Assembly (NCBI RefSeq): GCF_000147875.1
Contig: NC_014507.1
Location: forward strand, 558,001 to 622,000
Direction: 5' to 3'
Origin: Methanolacinia petrolearia DSM 11571
Lineage (GTDB): Archaea > Halobacteriota > Methanomicrobia > Methanomicrobiales > Methanomicrobiaceae
DNA: 64,000 nt
The position numbers and the translations under genes were made by a program. The number at the start of each line of letters is the position of its first letter. Positions within the stretch are counted from its first letter, which is position 1. Below are positions 50,807-60,549 of this stretch, in pieces. Under the pieces are notes generated by a model. The model saw only the letters and a program-made list of their open reading frames with translations. It was not told where the DNA came from and ran no database searches.

Positions 50807-51421
50807 ATGAAAGTTTTTGAGATCTTTCCGAGCATACAGGGCGAAGGGCCGTACCAGGGGATCCCATCGGCTTTCATCCGGCTATCGGGCTGCAACCTCC
50901 GTTGCCGCTGGTGCGACACGCCCAAGACGCAGGACGGAAGTTCCAGTGAAGAGATGACCGTCGACGAAGTGTTCGGGCAGGTGAAAAAGCTGGGACTGTC
51001 TCATGTCTGCATAACCGGAGGAGAGCCCTTGATCCAACAGGACGAGCTGCTTTCACTGCTGAAAGACCTGCATGAAGACGGGTATATTGTCGAGATTGAA
51101 ACGAACGGGACGATCGATCCTGTACCTGTAATGGAGTATTCGTCGGTCTGTATGGATATCAAGTGCCCTTCGTCGGGTGAAAAGAGCTTTGCGCCGTTCG
51201 TGAAAAAGCTCCGTCCATCCGACTGTGTCAAATTCGTCGTGGAAGGGAAAGAGGATCTCGAATATATGACCGGACTTCTTGATGATATCCCTTCCTATGT
51301 CGAGGTGTGTGTGTCTCCGGTGTGGGGCAGCGACAGCAGGTTCATAGCGGATTATATAATGAAGCTGAAAAGGCCGGTAAGGTTCCAGCTCCAGCTTCAC
51401 AAGATACTTGGTGTCAACTAA
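50807..51421 (+). CDS. queE: 7-carboxy-7-deazaguanine synthase (radical SAM)
   Basis: Radical SAM enzyme that contracts the QueD product to CDG. The 204-residue protein starts MKVFEIFPSIQGEGPYQG, with the cluster motif GCNLRCRWCDTP (Cx3Cx2C) and ITGGEPLIQQ for SAM contact. GTG 50795 is in frame, but GGTGA at 50794-50798 serves ATG 50807 as ribosome site. It lies 28 bp after queD, and queC follows after 25 bp. Confidence 0.93.
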   Translation: MKVFEIFPSIQGEGPYQGIPSAFIRLSGCNLRCRWCDTPKTQDGSSSEEMTVDEVFGQVKKLGLSHVCITGGEPLIQQDELLSLLKDLHEDGYIVEIETNGTIDPVPVMEYSSVCMDIKCPSSGEKSFAPFVKKLRPSDCVKFVVEGKEDLEYMTGLLDDIPSYVEVCVSPVWGSDSRFIADYIMKLKRPVRFQLQLHKILGVN

Positions 51422-51446
51422 AATGAGGACGATTGAGGATGATTGA

Positions 51447-52112
51447 ATGAAAAAGGCAGTATGTTTGCTTTCAGGCGGAATGGATTCCACCACTCTTGCA
51501 TATGTGGCGAAGGATATTGGTTACGAGATCCTTGCTCTTCATACGCGGTACGGACAGAGGACCGAGAAAAAGGAGGCGGAATGTGCAAGAAAGGTTGCAT
51601 CGCTCCTGGGTGCAGTCGAGTTCACCGAGATCTCGCTTTCCCATCTCCTTGCGTTCGGCGGAAGTTCGCTTATTGACAAGGGGATGGAGGTGCACGATCA
51701 CGAAGATCTGGGAGAGGGTATCCCGAATACATATGTTCCCTTCAGGAACTCGAACCTCCTTTCGATTGCCACGAGCTATGCGGAGGCAAGAGGGGCAGAG
51801 GCGATATTCATCGGAGTCCAGGCTTCGGATTATGCCGGGTATCCTGACTGCAGGCCTGAGTTTGTCGAGGCATTTCAGCATGTGATTGACCTGGGGACGT
51901 CGGACGATACGAATATCACGCTTATGACTCCCTTTGTAAACCTCAACAAGACCGAGATTGTCAGGAGGGGTATCGAGCTTGGTGTCCCTTATGAGCATAC
52001 ATGGTCCTGTTACAGGAGCAACGGGCCTGCCTGTGGGAACTGCGATTCCTGTTATTACAGGCTGGAAGCGTTCAAAGCGAATGGAATTCCCGATCCTATA
52101 GAATATGAGTAA
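51447..52112 (+). CDS. queC: 7-cyano-7-deazaguanine (preQ0) synthase
   Basis: ATP-dependent ligase that turns CDG into preQ0. The 221-residue protein has the PP-loop [15 protein letters not shown] (residues 7-21), [12 protein letters not shown] and the zinc-binding cysteines in [21 protein letters not shown] (CxnCxxCxxC, near 190-205). With queD and queE, the path from dihydroneopterin triphosphate-type precursors to preQ0 is complete here; the tRNA transglycosylase is not in the window. Confidence 0.95.
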   Translation: MKKAVCLLSGGMDSTTLAYVAKDIGYEILALHTRYGQRTEKKEAECARKVASLLGAVEFTEISLSHLLAFGGSSLIDKGMEVHDHEDLGEGIPNTYVPFRNSNLLSIATSYAEARGAEAIFIGVQASDYAGYPDCRPEFVEAFQHVIDLGTSDDTNITLMTPFVNLNKTEIVRRGIELGVPYEHTWSCYRSNGPACGNCDSCYYRLEAFKANGIPDPIEYE

Positions 52113-52133
52113 ATATACCGGAGACGATCCTGA

Positions 52134-52646
52134 ATGAAAAAAATAAGCAATATCTATGACGGAGGAAGGATGAAGGTCGAACAGGTGGAGATCGATCTTC
52201 CCGGCGGAATAACGCTTGAGAGAATTGTAGTCAAACCCGGCGGCGCTGTTGCCATGCTCCCCGTGGAGGATGATTACTGCTATCTTATCAGGCAGTACCG
52301 CTACCCGATCGAGAAGTACATTTACGAGGCTCCCGCCGGAACGATGGACGAAGGTGAAAAGCCGCCTGAAACCGCTCATAGGGAGCTTATCGAAGAGACG
52401 GGCTTTAAGGCGGAAGAACTGATCGATAAAGGCTTTATCTATACAACCCCTGGGTATACGAACGAGGTAATCTATCTCTACGAGGCGAGGGGACTGTCAC
52501 CGTCTAGCGAGTTCAGTCCGGACCCCGATGAACTGATCGAGGTTGTAAAGGTGAAGAAAGACGAAGTCCATGCCATGATTGCAGACGGCCGCATCGTGGA
52601 CGCTAAGACGATATGCCTGGCGTACAAATGCCTGGGGACGGACTGA
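52134..52646 (+). CDS. Nudix hydrolase (ADP-ribose pyrophosphatase-like)
   Basis: A 170-residue nudix protein. The motif starts at APAGTMDEGEKPPETAHREL and continues IEETGF, matching Gx5Ex7REUxEExGU. A YLIRQYRYPIEKYIYE block before it is typical of ADP-ribose pyrophosphatases. Its position right after queC (21 bp) suggests co-transcription; a link to preQ0 synthesis is possible but not implied by sequence. The stop is 1 bp from the next start. Confidence 0.88.
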   Translation: MKKISNIYDGGRMKVEQVEIDLPGGITLERIVVKPGGAVAMLPVEDDYCYLIRQYRYPIEKYIYEAPAGTMDEGEKPPETAHRELIEETGFKAEELIDKGFIYTTPGYTNEVIYLYEARGLSPSSEFSPDPDELIEVVKVKKDEVHAMIADGRIVDAKTICLAYKCLGTD

Positions 52647-52647
52647 G

Positions 52648-53571
52648 ATGAAACCTGCTGTTGCTTATTCCATACTGGTTCTTGCACTCATCGCTGGTTT
52701 TGTCCTGTGCTCCGGATGTACATCAGATGGAACTCCGACAGAAGCGCCGGGAGGAACCTCTGCGGCAGTTTCGTATTCCCTTTCCGATAACGGAATACTG
52801 AGTGTCGAGAGCGTGGATTATTCGTATTCCCTGGGGAATGTTACGAACGAAGGCGAAAATGATTCGGTAAAAGTGTCGGAAGTTCGTATGATCGATGGTG
52901 AGACAGAGGTGTATACACTTCTTGCAGAACCGCAAAACCAGAATCCTCTGGCAGGAATCGTCTTTGCACCCGGCGCAGGAGTGAGTGCGGATTCACACCT
53001 TAATCGTTCGGTTGAGTATGCAGAATCCGGCATCGCATTCATGGTAGTTGATGTACGCGGCAACGGCGGAAAAACGCCCGGAGTTGCTCTCAACTTCCAG
53101 AATGAGTATGCTACTGCGGCAACAGGAAAAACACCGCAGTATTATTCGATCATCTTCGACCTGATCGCAGCAAAGAACTATCTTAAAGAGATATACGGTG
53201 AGAATTTCCCTGTTTATGTCATGGGCTCTTCAAACGGCGGAAGGTACGCAGCAATTGCAGCGGCCATAGATCCCGGATTTGCAGGATACTTCGGTGTATC
53301 TACATCGGGCTATGAATATGAAGAGGGCGTGAACGGGGCGGATGTCGATCTCTTTATCAGGAGCATCAACCCCGATACATATATTGCAGATATCTCCCCC
53401 GCAGAAACGGTGATCTTCCATGCACCCGATGACGATATAATCGAGTACCAGTACGGACTTGATTTTTTCAACAAGGCATCAGAGCCGAAGGATTTTGTGG
53501 CGTTTAACGGCACACACGGGATTAACGACGAAGTGGACGCGTACATAGAGACTCTGCTGGCAGGAAGCTAA
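52648..53571 (+). CDS. Exported lipoprotein of the alpha/beta-hydrolase fold
   Basis: A 307-residue protein. The leader MKPAVAYSILVLALIAGFVL ends in a lipobox-like CSGC at about residues 21-24, so it is probably membrane-anchored outside. A Thr/Gly/Ala-rich linker leads to a hydrolase domain. The nucleophile elbow is MGSSNGGRYAAIAAA (Ser near 194), a likely acid is in HAPDDDIIEYQY, and the His in FNGTHGINDEV. ATG 52648 is chosen over the frame running through the nudix gene. Substrate unknown. Confidence 0.85.
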   Translation: MKPAVAYSILVLALIAGFVLCSGCTSDGTPTEAPGGTSAAVSYSLSDNGILSVESVDYSYSLGNVTNEGENDSVKVSEVRMIDGETEVYTLLAEPQNQNPLAGIVFAPGAGVSADSHLNRSVEYAESGIAFMVVDVRGNGGKTPGVALNFQNEYATAATGKTPQYYSIIFDLIAAKNYLKEIYGENFPVYVMGSSNGGRYAAIAAAIDPGFAGYFGVSTSGYEYEEGVNGADVDLFIRSINPDTYIADISPAETVIFHAPDDDIIEYQYGLDFFNKASEPKDFVAFNGTHGINDEVDAYIETLLAGS

Positions 53572-53624
53572 AACATTAATGCGGGAAAGAGCGAATTATA
53601 TTAAGTTTTACTAACGGTGGCACA

Positions 53625-54896
53625 ATGGCTGAAGAAGTTGAGATGGACAGTGCGAGGAAACGCTACGAATTTAAAAAGACTCTCGAAAAACTTGGAGAGA
53701 AAGAGGGGAGCGGAACAGAGCTTATTTCAATATACATCCCTCCGGACAAACAGATTTATGATGTAACAGCCCAGCTCAGGGATGAGTTCGGCCAGTGTGC
53801 CAACATCAAGAGCAAACAGACGAGAACGAATGTCCAGAGTGCCATCTCATCGATACTTTCGAGACTTAAATACTATAACAGACCGCCGGAGAGAGGAATG
53901 GCGATCTTCTGCGGAAATATCAAACTTGGCGGCGACAAGACCGATCTTGACTGCACGATAATCGAGCCGCCGGATGTCGTACCCCTGTATATGTACAGGT
54001 GCTCCTCGAAGTTCGAGCTGGAGCCCCTGCAGCAGATGCTTGTCGAAAAGGAAGTCTATGGCCTTATAGTAATCGACAGGCGGGAGTCATATCTCGGCTT
54101 TTTACGCGGCAACAGGATAGAGCCGATGTCGGGAGTTACATCGACGGTCCCAGGGAAGCAGAGGAAGGGCGGTCAGTCTGCGATGCGTTTCCAGCGTCTT
54201 CGCCTGATTGCAATCAACGAATATTACAAGAAGGTCGGCGATCGTGCAACCGATATATTCCTTGCAGAACCGGATTTCTTCGAGCGGTTTAAGGGGGTTC
54301 TTATCGGAGGCCCGACTCCTACGAAGGAGGAGTTCTATGAGGGCGATTTCCTCCATCATGAACTGAAGAAGAGAGTCATAGGCCTCTTCGATGTTGCGTA
54401 CACCAACGAGAGCGGCCTTACAGAGCTTGTCGACAATGCAAGCGATGCACTCCGCGGCGTCGAGGTTATGAAGGAAAAGGTCATAATGGACCGTTTCTTC
54501 AAGGAGCTCGTGAAGGATGACGGGCTTTCTTCCTACGGCGAGGAGAGCGTCAGGAAGAATCTCGAGATCGGAGCAGTGGATACTCTCCTTCTTTCCGGAA
54601 ATCTGCGAAAATCAAGGCTCAGGCTGCGATGTCAGAGCTGTGATTATCAGAGGGAGGAGACAGTACTGGTCAAGCCGGGCAAGAGGATGTCTGATCTCGA
54701 CTTCGGTATATGCCCTAAATGCTCCGCTCCTGTCTATATGGAAGAAGAGATCGATATAGTCGACGAACTGACAGAGCTTGCCGATTCAAGCTCAACCAAT
54801 GTCATGATAATATCCGACGATTTTGAAGAGGGTGCGATGCTCTTCAATGCGTTCGGCGGTATCGCCGCTATCCTGAGGTACAGGACGGGATACTAA
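53625..54896 (+). CDS. prf1: Peptide chain release factor aRF-1
   Basis: Recognises all stop codons and triggers peptide release. The 423 residues include the stop-codon loop CANIKSKQTRTNVQS (NIKS, about residue 63), the GGQ loop QRKGGQSAMRFQRLR (about 183) and a C-terminal zinc ribbon-like insert CQSCDYQREE and CPKCSAPVYM. A TATA-like ATTATATTA lies about 30 bp upstream. It heads the group prf1-argS-taw1-sepS with small gaps or overlaps. Confidence 0.96.
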   Translation: MAEEVEMDSARKRYEFKKTLEKLGEKEGSGTELISIYIPPDKQIYDVTAQLRDEFGQCANIKSKQTRTNVQSAISSILSRLKYYNRPPERGMAIFCGNIKLGGDKTDLDCTIIEPPDVVPLYMYRCSSKFELEPLQQMLVEKEVYGLIVIDRRESYLGFLRGNRIEPMSGVTSTVPGKQRKGGQSAMRFQRLRLIAINEYYKKVGDRATDIFLAEPDFFERFKGVLIGGPTPTKEEFYEGDFLHHELKKRVIGLFDVAYTNESGLTELVDNASDALRGVEVMKEKVIMDRFFKELVKDDGLSSYGEESVRKNLEIGAVDTLLLSGNLRKSRLRLRCQSCDYQREETVLVKPGKRMSDLDFGICPKCSAPVYMEEEIDIVDELTELADSSSTNVMIISDDFEEGAMLFNAFGGIAAILRYRTGY

Positions 54897-54913
54897 TTTT
54901 TGGAGAATGAATA

Positions 54914-56578
54914 ATGTTTTTTGAGACTTATGCCGTTGTGGAGGAGGCCCTCAGGAAGGCCACCGGCGAAGAGAATGTACTGATTACGGACGGGGGTGAT
55001 CACGCCGACCTTGCATCGACGGTTGCCTTCAGTCTTGCGAAGTCGAGAAGGATGAATCCTGCTGCACTCGCATCCGAAATCGCATCACAAGTAAAGGACG
55101 AACTATCCGGGAAGGGAATCGGTGTCGAGGTGAAAGGGCCTTATATCAATTTCATATTCGGGAAGAAGTACCTTGAGGAAGTCATTGTAGAGGCACTTAA
55201 GGAAGGCTACGGTTCGCTTCCGCAAAAACCCGGCAGGATCTGCCTGGAGCATACAAGTGCAAACCCTAACGGTCCTCTGCATGTAGGACATATCCGCAAC
55301 TCGGTTATAGGGGATACACTTTCGAGAGTTCTTCGGAAGGCAGGGTATACGCTTGAGGTCGAGTATTATGTCAACGACATGGGCCGCCAGATCGCGATTG
55401 TCTCCTGGGGATTCGACAATATAGGTCTTGCACAAAATGAGGGCGAGAAGGACGATCATTATGTCGCCCGCGTTTATGTCGCTGCTAACCGTGCGATCGA
55501 GGCAGACGAGTCGATAAAGGAGGAGATCGACCGGAGGATGGCACTGATCGAGAACGGCGATCCGGAGATGGTCAGAAAGTTCAGGGATGCTGTTCTCATG
55601 TGTGTCGGGGGAATCAAGGAGACTCTTCTCGATCTCAACGTTAAGCACAACAGGTTCATCTTCGAGAGCGACTTCGTCAGGAACGGCCTGATGATGAATG
55701 TTCTCCACAGGCTTGAGGCATTGCCCGAGGCGAAGCATGAAGGGGTTCTTTCGCTCGACCTGACCGAGTTCGGGTTTGAAAAGGAGTACGTTCTCAGGAG
55801 ATCCGACGGGACTTCTGTCTATGCCGCCCGTGATCTTGCATACCACGAATGGAAGAGCGACAACTTCGAGAGGATCATAAACGTCCTCGGGGCGGATCAC
55901 AAACTGATCGGGCGCCAGCTCCAGGCAACCATGCAGCTTCTCGGCGACAAGGTTCCGGAGATTGTCTTCTTTGAGTTTGTCTCCCTCCCTGAGGGTTCGA
56001 TGAGCACCCGGGCGGGCAAATTCATATCGACCGACGAGCTCCTCGAGCACGTCTTCGAGAAGGCCCTCGAAGAGGTCGAGACAAGGAGGCCCGAGCTTTC
56101 GGCTGATGAGAAGAGCTCTATTGCCAGGTCTGTTGCAACTGGTGCGATAAGGTTCGATATAGTCAGGGTCTCGCCGGACAAGGCGACGGTTTTCGACTGG
56201 AAGGAGGCACTGGACTTCGAAAAACAGAGCGCCCCGTATATCCAGTACGCACATGCGAGGGCCTGCTCGATCCTTGAGAAAGCCGGAGAGTTTGAGGAGT
56301 CGTTCAGTGCAGAGAGCGAATACGAAGTCGCACTGGCAAAGCACATCGCACTCTTCCCGAAGGTAATAGCAGACGTCGCAGGAGATCTCCGCCCGCATGT
56401 CCTTGCGATATATGCGAGGGAGCTTGCAGACCTCTTCAATACGTTCTACCGCTTCGACCCTGTGCTGAAGGCTGAAGGCGATCTCAGGAATTCAAGGCTT
56501 ACACTGGTAAAGGCGGCGCAGAATACGCTGAAGGAAGCACTTGAAACGCTTGGTATAGATGCAGTCAGAAGCATGTAA
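54914..56578 (+). CDS. argS: Arginyl-tRNA synthetase
   Basis: Class I synthetase of 554 residues. The HIGH-type motif is HTSANPNGPLHVGHIRNSV (HVGH, about residue 120), and the KMSKS region appears as SMSTRAGKFIS, the ArgRS-type degenerate form. An N-terminal tRNA-binding domain and a C-terminal anticodon-binding helical domain (ending LGIDAVRSM) are present. It starts 17 bp after prf1, with a GGAGAATGA-type ribosome site. Its last 20 bp overlap taw1 in another frame. Confidence 0.96.
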   Translation: MFFETYAVVEEALRKATGEENVLITDGGDHADLASTVAFSLAKSRRMNPAALASEIASQVKDELSGKGIGVEVKGPYINFIFGKKYLEEVIVEALKEGYGSLPQKPGRICLEHTSANPNGPLHVGHIRNSVIGDTLSRVLRKAGYTLEVEYYVNDMGRQIAIVSWGFDNIGLAQNEGEKDDHYVARVYVAANRAIEADESIKEEIDRRMALIENGDPEMVRKFRDAVLMCVGGIKETLLDLNVKHNRFIFESDFVRNGLMMNVLHRLEALPEAKHEGVLSLDLTEFGFEKEYVLRRSDGTSVYAARDLAYHEWKSDNFERIINVLGADHKLIGRQLQATMQLLGDKVPEIVFFEFVSLPEGSMSTRAGKFISTDELLEHVFEKALEEVETRRPELSADEKSSIARSVATGAIRFDIVRVSPDKATVFDWKEALDFEKQSAPYIQYAHARACSILEKAGEFEESFSAESEYEVALAKHIALFPKVIADVAGDLRPHVLAIYARELADLFNTFYRFDPVLKAEGDLRNSRLTLVKAAQNTLKEALETLGIDAVRSM

Positions 56579-57458
56579 GGCCCTGAGGAAACAGGGTTAT
56601 CTCTTTTTTTCAAAGGAATCGTCGGCGGCCTTAAAACCGTGCATGTGGAACAAGCGTGCACTCCGTGGCGGGGACATGTGCTACAAGAACAAGTTCTACG
56701 GCATATCGAGCCACAGGTGCGTCCAGATGACGCCGACCTTAAAATGCAACCAGAACTGCCTGTTCTGCTGGAGATCGATGGAGCACGAAGTCGTCGAGAC
56801 TGCGGAGTGCCCGCCGGAGTTGATTGTTGAAAAGATCCCGGCTCTCCAGAAGAAGGCTCTTGCGGGATACAACCCGTCAGCCGATACGAGCACGACCGAT
56901 CCGGCGCTCTGGGAGGAGGCGCTTTCACCGAATATGATTGCGATTTCCCTTTCGGGAGAGCCTACACTGTACTCCCGGCTGCCGGAATTGATCGACATGC
57001 TGAACGGTGCCGGCAACACGACATTCCTGGTATCGAACGGAACACGACCGGAGATGATCGGGAGGTGTCACCCGTACCAGACCTATGTCTCTCTTGATGC
57101 ACCTGACAGGGAGACCTACCTTAAGGTGTGCAGGCCGGAAGAAGACTACTGGGACAATATCCAAAAGAGCCTCTCACTGCTCGGTGAGAGGCGGTCTGCA
57201 ATACGGACGACGATTGTCAAAGGGCTGAATGATTTCTCGCCAGAGAACTATGCAGCGATGTACGAGAATTCGGGTGCCTCCTTTATTGAGGTTAAAGGCT
57301 ATATGTACCTTGGATATAGCAGATTCCGGCTCGAAAGAGAGAATATGCCCGAACATTCCGAGGTCCGGGATTTCGCACTGCAAATATCAAAATACTGTAA
57401 TTATAAAATAACTGATGAGAGCCCGATCTCGAGGGTAGTATGTATGGAGCGTCGTTGA
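56559..57458 (+). CDS. taw1: 4-demethylwyosine synthase (Taw1/TYW1-type radical SAM)
   Basis: Builds the tricyclic base at G37 of tRNA-Phe from N1-methylguanosine and pyruvate. The 299-residue protein has two cluster sites: N-terminal Cys28, Cys41 and Cys54 (13-residue spacing, as in M. jannaschii TYW1) and the radical SAM triad Cys63, Cys67, Cys70 in [22 protein letters not shown] and [12 protein letters not shown] also match. ATG 56559 lies inside argS. It is directly followed by sepS. Confidence 0.94.
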   Translation: MQSEACKALRKQGYLFFSKESSAALKPCMWNKRALRGGDMCYKNKFYGISSHRCVQMTPTLKCNQNCLFCWRSMEHEVVETAECPPELIVEKIPALQKKALAGYNPSADTSTTDPALWEEALSPNMIAISLSGEPTLYSRLPELIDMLNGAGNTTFLVSNGTRPEMIGRCHPYQTYVSLDAPDRETYLKVCRPEEDYWDNIQKSLSLLGERRSAIRTTIVKGLNDFSPENYAAMYENSGASFIEVKGYMYLGYSRFRLERENMPEHSEVRDFALQISKYCNYKITDESPISRVVCMERR

Positions 57459-57459
57459 T

Positions 57460-59043
57460 ATGAGATTTGATTCTGAAGAATTCGCTGAACTTGCAAAGAA
57501 GGATTTTGATGAGGCATGGCATGCCGGAGCCGGGATACAGGAGAAACCCGCCTTTTCCAGGAGATACCCGCGGAATATGCTCCAGCCTGCAAAGCCCCAC
57601 CCTGTACCCGAGACTATACAGAAATTAAGGGATGCCTACCTGCGAATGGGATTCGACGAGGCACGTGTTCCTGTATTTATCGAAGAGCAGGATGTTTACA
57701 GGCAGTTCGGCCCGGAAGCCTCCGCGGTTCTTGACCGTGTGTTCTATCTCGGCGGTCTTCCCCGCCCCAACGTCGGCATCGGGAAGAAGCAGATCGACGA
57801 GATAAATTCAATACTTGGGAGAATTATTTCCGCCGATGAGGAAGAGAACCTGAGAAAGACGCTTCATGCCTATAAGAAATCGGAGATCGACGGCGACGAA
57901 CTCACTCATGAACTGGCTGTCGTCCTCAGTGCGGACGACGGGATGATCGTAAAGATCCTTGACGATGTTTTCCCGGAGTTCCGCGAACTATCTCCCGAGT
58001 CCTCAAGGACAACACTTCGTTCGCATATGACATCCGGCTGGTTCATCACCCTCGGTGAAATGTGGGACAGGCAGTCGCTGCCGATAAAGCAGTTTGCTGT
58101 TGACCGTTGTTTCAGGCGCGAGCAGGAAGAAGGACCGACGAGGCTCATGGCATATCATTCGGCTTCCTGTATCATCGCAGGCGAAGATGTGACCGTTGAG
58201 GACGGAAAGGCAGTGGCAGCAGGACTGCTCTCAGCTTTCGGCTTCACGGACTTTGAGTTCAGGCCGGACGATAAGCGCTCCAAGTATTATGTTCCGGGCA
58301 CACAGACCGAGGTCTATGCGAAGCATCCGGTCCACGGATGGGTAGAGGTCGCGACCTTCGGAATGTACAGTCCATACGCTCTTGCCGCCTATGGTGTAGA
58401 AATCCCCGTGATGAACCTCGGCATGGGCGTAGAGAGGCTTGCAATGATCGAGTACAAGGCCGAGGATATGAGGGTCATGACGTACCCGCAGATGTATCCG
58501 CCCCAGTTCTCGGATCTCGAACTTGCGACAGGAATCACCCTGCGTGAGGAGCCGAAAACGGCCGAAGGTGCGGAGATCGCAGCGGCTATTGTAGAGACTG
58601 CGAAGGCGAACGGCGATGCCGAAAGCCCGTGTGAGTTCCTTGCGTATGAGTCCGATACGTATGGCGGCAGGAAGGTCAGAGTATACGTATTCGAAGCGGA
58701 AGAGAACTCGAAGCTCCTCGGTCCGGCTGCCCTTAACGATGTATTCGTATCCGAAGGAAAGATACTCGGCGTTCCCGATACAAGCAACTTCAGGAAGGTG
58801 AGGGACAAGGGAGTCAGTGCAGGCATCTCCTATCTCGATGCGGTTGCAAATCTTGCCGCTGCAAGGGTCGAGGAGGGTTTCATGACAGGCGAATGCGGCG
58901 AGGTTCACTTCAAGATGGCCAAGGTTCCGTCCGATGTGAATATCGCAATAGAACCCTGGGCTATGAGATATGTCACTGACAACAACAGGAAGCTCGACCT
59001 GAGGGGTCCGGTGTTTACGGCCGTCAGGTGGGAGATCGAGTGA
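57460..59043 (+). CDS. sepS: O-phosphoseryl-tRNA(Cys) synthetase
   Basis: SepRS charges tRNA-Cys with phosphoserine, which SepCysS then converts to Cys; this route is typical of methanogens. The 527 residues match the family size. Class II motifs are visible: [20 protein letters not shown] (motif 2, about residue 208) and [15 protein letters not shown] (motif 3, about 320). The first part, [21 protein letters not shown], is typical of SepRS rather than PheRS alpha. It is 1 bp after taw1. SepCysS is not in the window. Confidence 0.95.
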   Translation: MRFDSEEFAELAKKDFDEAWHAGAGIQEKPAFSRRYPRNMLQPAKPHPVPETIQKLRDAYLRMGFDEARVPVFIEEQDVYRQFGPEASAVLDRVFYLGGLPRPNVGIGKKQIDEINSILGRIISADEEENLRKTLHAYKKSEIDGDELTHELAVVLSADDGMIVKILDDVFPEFRELSPESSRTTLRSHMTSGWFITLGEMWDRQSLPIKQFAVDRCFRREQEEGPTRLMAYHSASCIIAGEDVTVEDGKAVAAGLLSAFGFTDFEFRPDDKRSKYYVPGTQTEVYAKHPVHGWVEVATFGMYSPYALAAYGVEIPVMNLGMGVERLAMIEYKAEDMRVMTYPQMYPPQFSDLELATGITLREEPKTAEGAEIAAAIVETAKANGDAESPCEFLAYESDTYGGRKVRVYVFEAEENSKLLGPAALNDVFVSEGKILGVPDTSNFRKVRDKGVSAGISYLDAVANLAAARVEEGFMTGECGEVHFKMAKVPSDVNIAIEPWAMRYVTDNNRKLDLRGPVFTAVRWEIE

Positions 59044-59082
59044 GGCTCCCGCCCTGAAAATTATCAAATATTTCTTTTTTCG

Positions 59083-60102
59083 ATGACAGGAAATAGTATC
59101 CAGTCAAAACTGTTTTCAGGCGAAAATGATGCCGCAACTGATGAAATTAAGACTGTCAGGCCGGTCATCATATCTGCAAGCCGTGCGACGGATATTCCTG
59201 CATTTTATTCGGAGTGGTTCTTTCACCGGCTCTCGGGAGGCTGGTGTATCAAATTCAATCCATACTCCGACCGTCCTCTCCGTGTGGATTTCCGGGATGT
59301 CAGGTTTGTTGTATTCTGGACGAAGAATCCCTCGCCGATTATTGACAGGCTCGGAATCCTTGAAGAAAAGGGTATCGGGTACTATTTCCAGTACACCCTG
59401 AACGATTATGTTAAGGAGGGGCTTGAAAAGAACGTTCCATCTCTTGACATGAGGATTGAGGCGTTCAAACGGCTTTCTGAGACTGCAGGAAAAGAGAGGG
59501 TGATCTGGCGTTTTGATCCCCTTATTCTTTCAGGTTCCGTATGCATCGATACGCTTCTTTCCCGCATCGAGGCAATCGGCGAAGAGATCCACGAGTATAC
59601 TGAGAAGTTCGTTTTCAGTTTCATCGATCTCTACAAGAGTGTAAAGAAAAATCTTGAACGTGCCGGGTATTGCGGGATAAGAGAATTTACAGTCGATGAG
59701 ATGGAGGAATTTGCATCCGGCCTGCAGAGGATGGTGACCCGCTGGGGGATCTCCGCCGCCACATGTTCGGAGTCTGCCGATCTCTCCGGATACGGGATTT
59801 CGAAGAACAGGTGCATAGATCCCGGTCTTATAGCAAGAATATCCAGGGATGATCCCGTGCTGCTTCGTTATCTGGGAAAGAACTCTGACAAGGATCCCGG
59901 CCAGCGTCCTCTCTGCGGTTGTATAAAGAGTACGGATATAGGACAGTATAATACATGTGCGCACCTGTGTTCATACTGTTATGCCAACCGTTATCCGGCG
60001 CAGGCCTTGAATAATTATATCAATCACCGGAATCGCAACCCCTCGGGGTTAACAATTTCCGGTGATAAAATCGGGGGTATTTGGGATTTGGAGGATGAGT
60101 AG
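59083..60102 (+). CDS. DUF1848 family protein (SPL-like Fe-S enzyme candidate)
   Basis: A 339-residue protein of the DUF1848 type. It has VIISASRATDIPAFYSEWF near residue 30, FVVFWTKNPSPII near 75 and a C-terminal cysteine block CGCIKSTDIGQYNTCAHLCSYCYAN (split around residues 280-305) that probably binds a 4Fe-4S cluster. The family is distantly related to radical SAM or spore-photoproduct-lyase-like proteins. Its reaction is unknown. It follows sepS by 39 bp; co-transcription is possible. Confidence 0.85.
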   Translation: MTGNSIQSKLFSGENDAATDEIKTVRPVIISASRATDIPAFYSEWFFHRLSGGWCIKFNPYSDRPLRVDFRDVRFVVFWTKNPSPIIDRLGILEEKGIGYYFQYTLNDYVKEGLEKNVPSLDMRIEAFKRLSETAGKERVIWRFDPLILSGSVCIDTLLSRIEAIGEEIHEYTEKFVFSFIDLYKSVKKNLERAGYCGIREFTVDEMEEFASGLQRMVTRWGISAATCSESADLSGYGISKNRCIDPGLIARISRDDPVLLRYLGKNSDKDPGQRPLCGCIKSTDIGQYNTCAHLCSYCYANRYPAQALNNYINHRNRNPSGLTISGDKIGGIWDLEDE

Positions 60103-60128
60103 TATTTAAGTAGGGTTTAACACATCCT

Positions 60129-60347
60129 TTGGTGACTATAATTCTAATGGTTTTAATTGTTTGGTGCTGGTTTGTTTTCTGGATTTGGTATCATCTTTTC
60201 CTTGTGCCGAAAAAACAATTCGGGCAATCCGTAAGTTTTGGACAATTTCCGAATATTATTAGTCCTTTAAATCGTTGTAGAGCCGATGATCAATATTTTT
60301 TGGCAGCTTTCACCTCCTTTGATGTTTACACAATTTTAAGTTTGTAG
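60129..60347 (+). CDS. Doubtful small membrane protein (72 aa)
   Basis: From TTG 60129 the frame encodes MVTIILMVLIVWCWFVFWIW, one membrane helix with a Trp-rich core, followed by an unremarkable tail of about 45 residues. There is no clear ribosome site, and composition is AT-rich. It could be a real small gene or chance; I lean to chance. Confidence 0.2.
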   Translation: MVTIILMVLIVWCWFVFWIWYHLFLVPKKQFGQSVSFGQFPNIISPLNRCRADDQYFLAAFTSFDVYTILSL

Positions 60348-60531
60348 CACTTATTATTTAAAATGTTTTAATCTGTAATAATAGATATTGATTAATAATT
60401 ACTAACTTCTGATTGAATATCCTGAATAGGTTATGCTTGTATTTTTCGCCATTATATGGAGATATTTTAGCATATGGATATTGAGATATCATTTTTTTAA
60501 GTCAGGGCTTAAATTTGTAGAACAAATTATT

Positions 60532-60538
60532 AAAAAAA
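60532..60538 (-). terminator. Oligo-T terminator of the pilus operon
   Basis: T7 on the minus strand, 12 bp after the stop of the last pilin-like gene. Confidence 0.5.
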
Positions 60539-60549
60539 GAATATTGAAT

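Larger units (their letters stand above)
60103..60549. other. AT-rich convergent gap between the DUF1848 and pilin genes
   Basis: A 447 bp gap, clearly more AT-rich than the genes around it. It is the only long convergent gap in the window that lacks the modular palindromic repeat. A 72-codon frame from TTG 60129 encodes one hydrophobic helix, but the start is weak. A7 at 60532-60538 is the minus-strand oligo-T terminator of the pilin operon. Confidence 0.5.

Noticed and set aside
51471-52379. A 302-codon frame opposite queC and the nudix gene
   Set aside because: It crosses two clear genes and the gap between them; an artefact of codon bias.
55103-56398. A 431-codon frame opposite argS
   Set aside because: Shadow of the certain argS gene; no ribosome site and no domain-like sequence.
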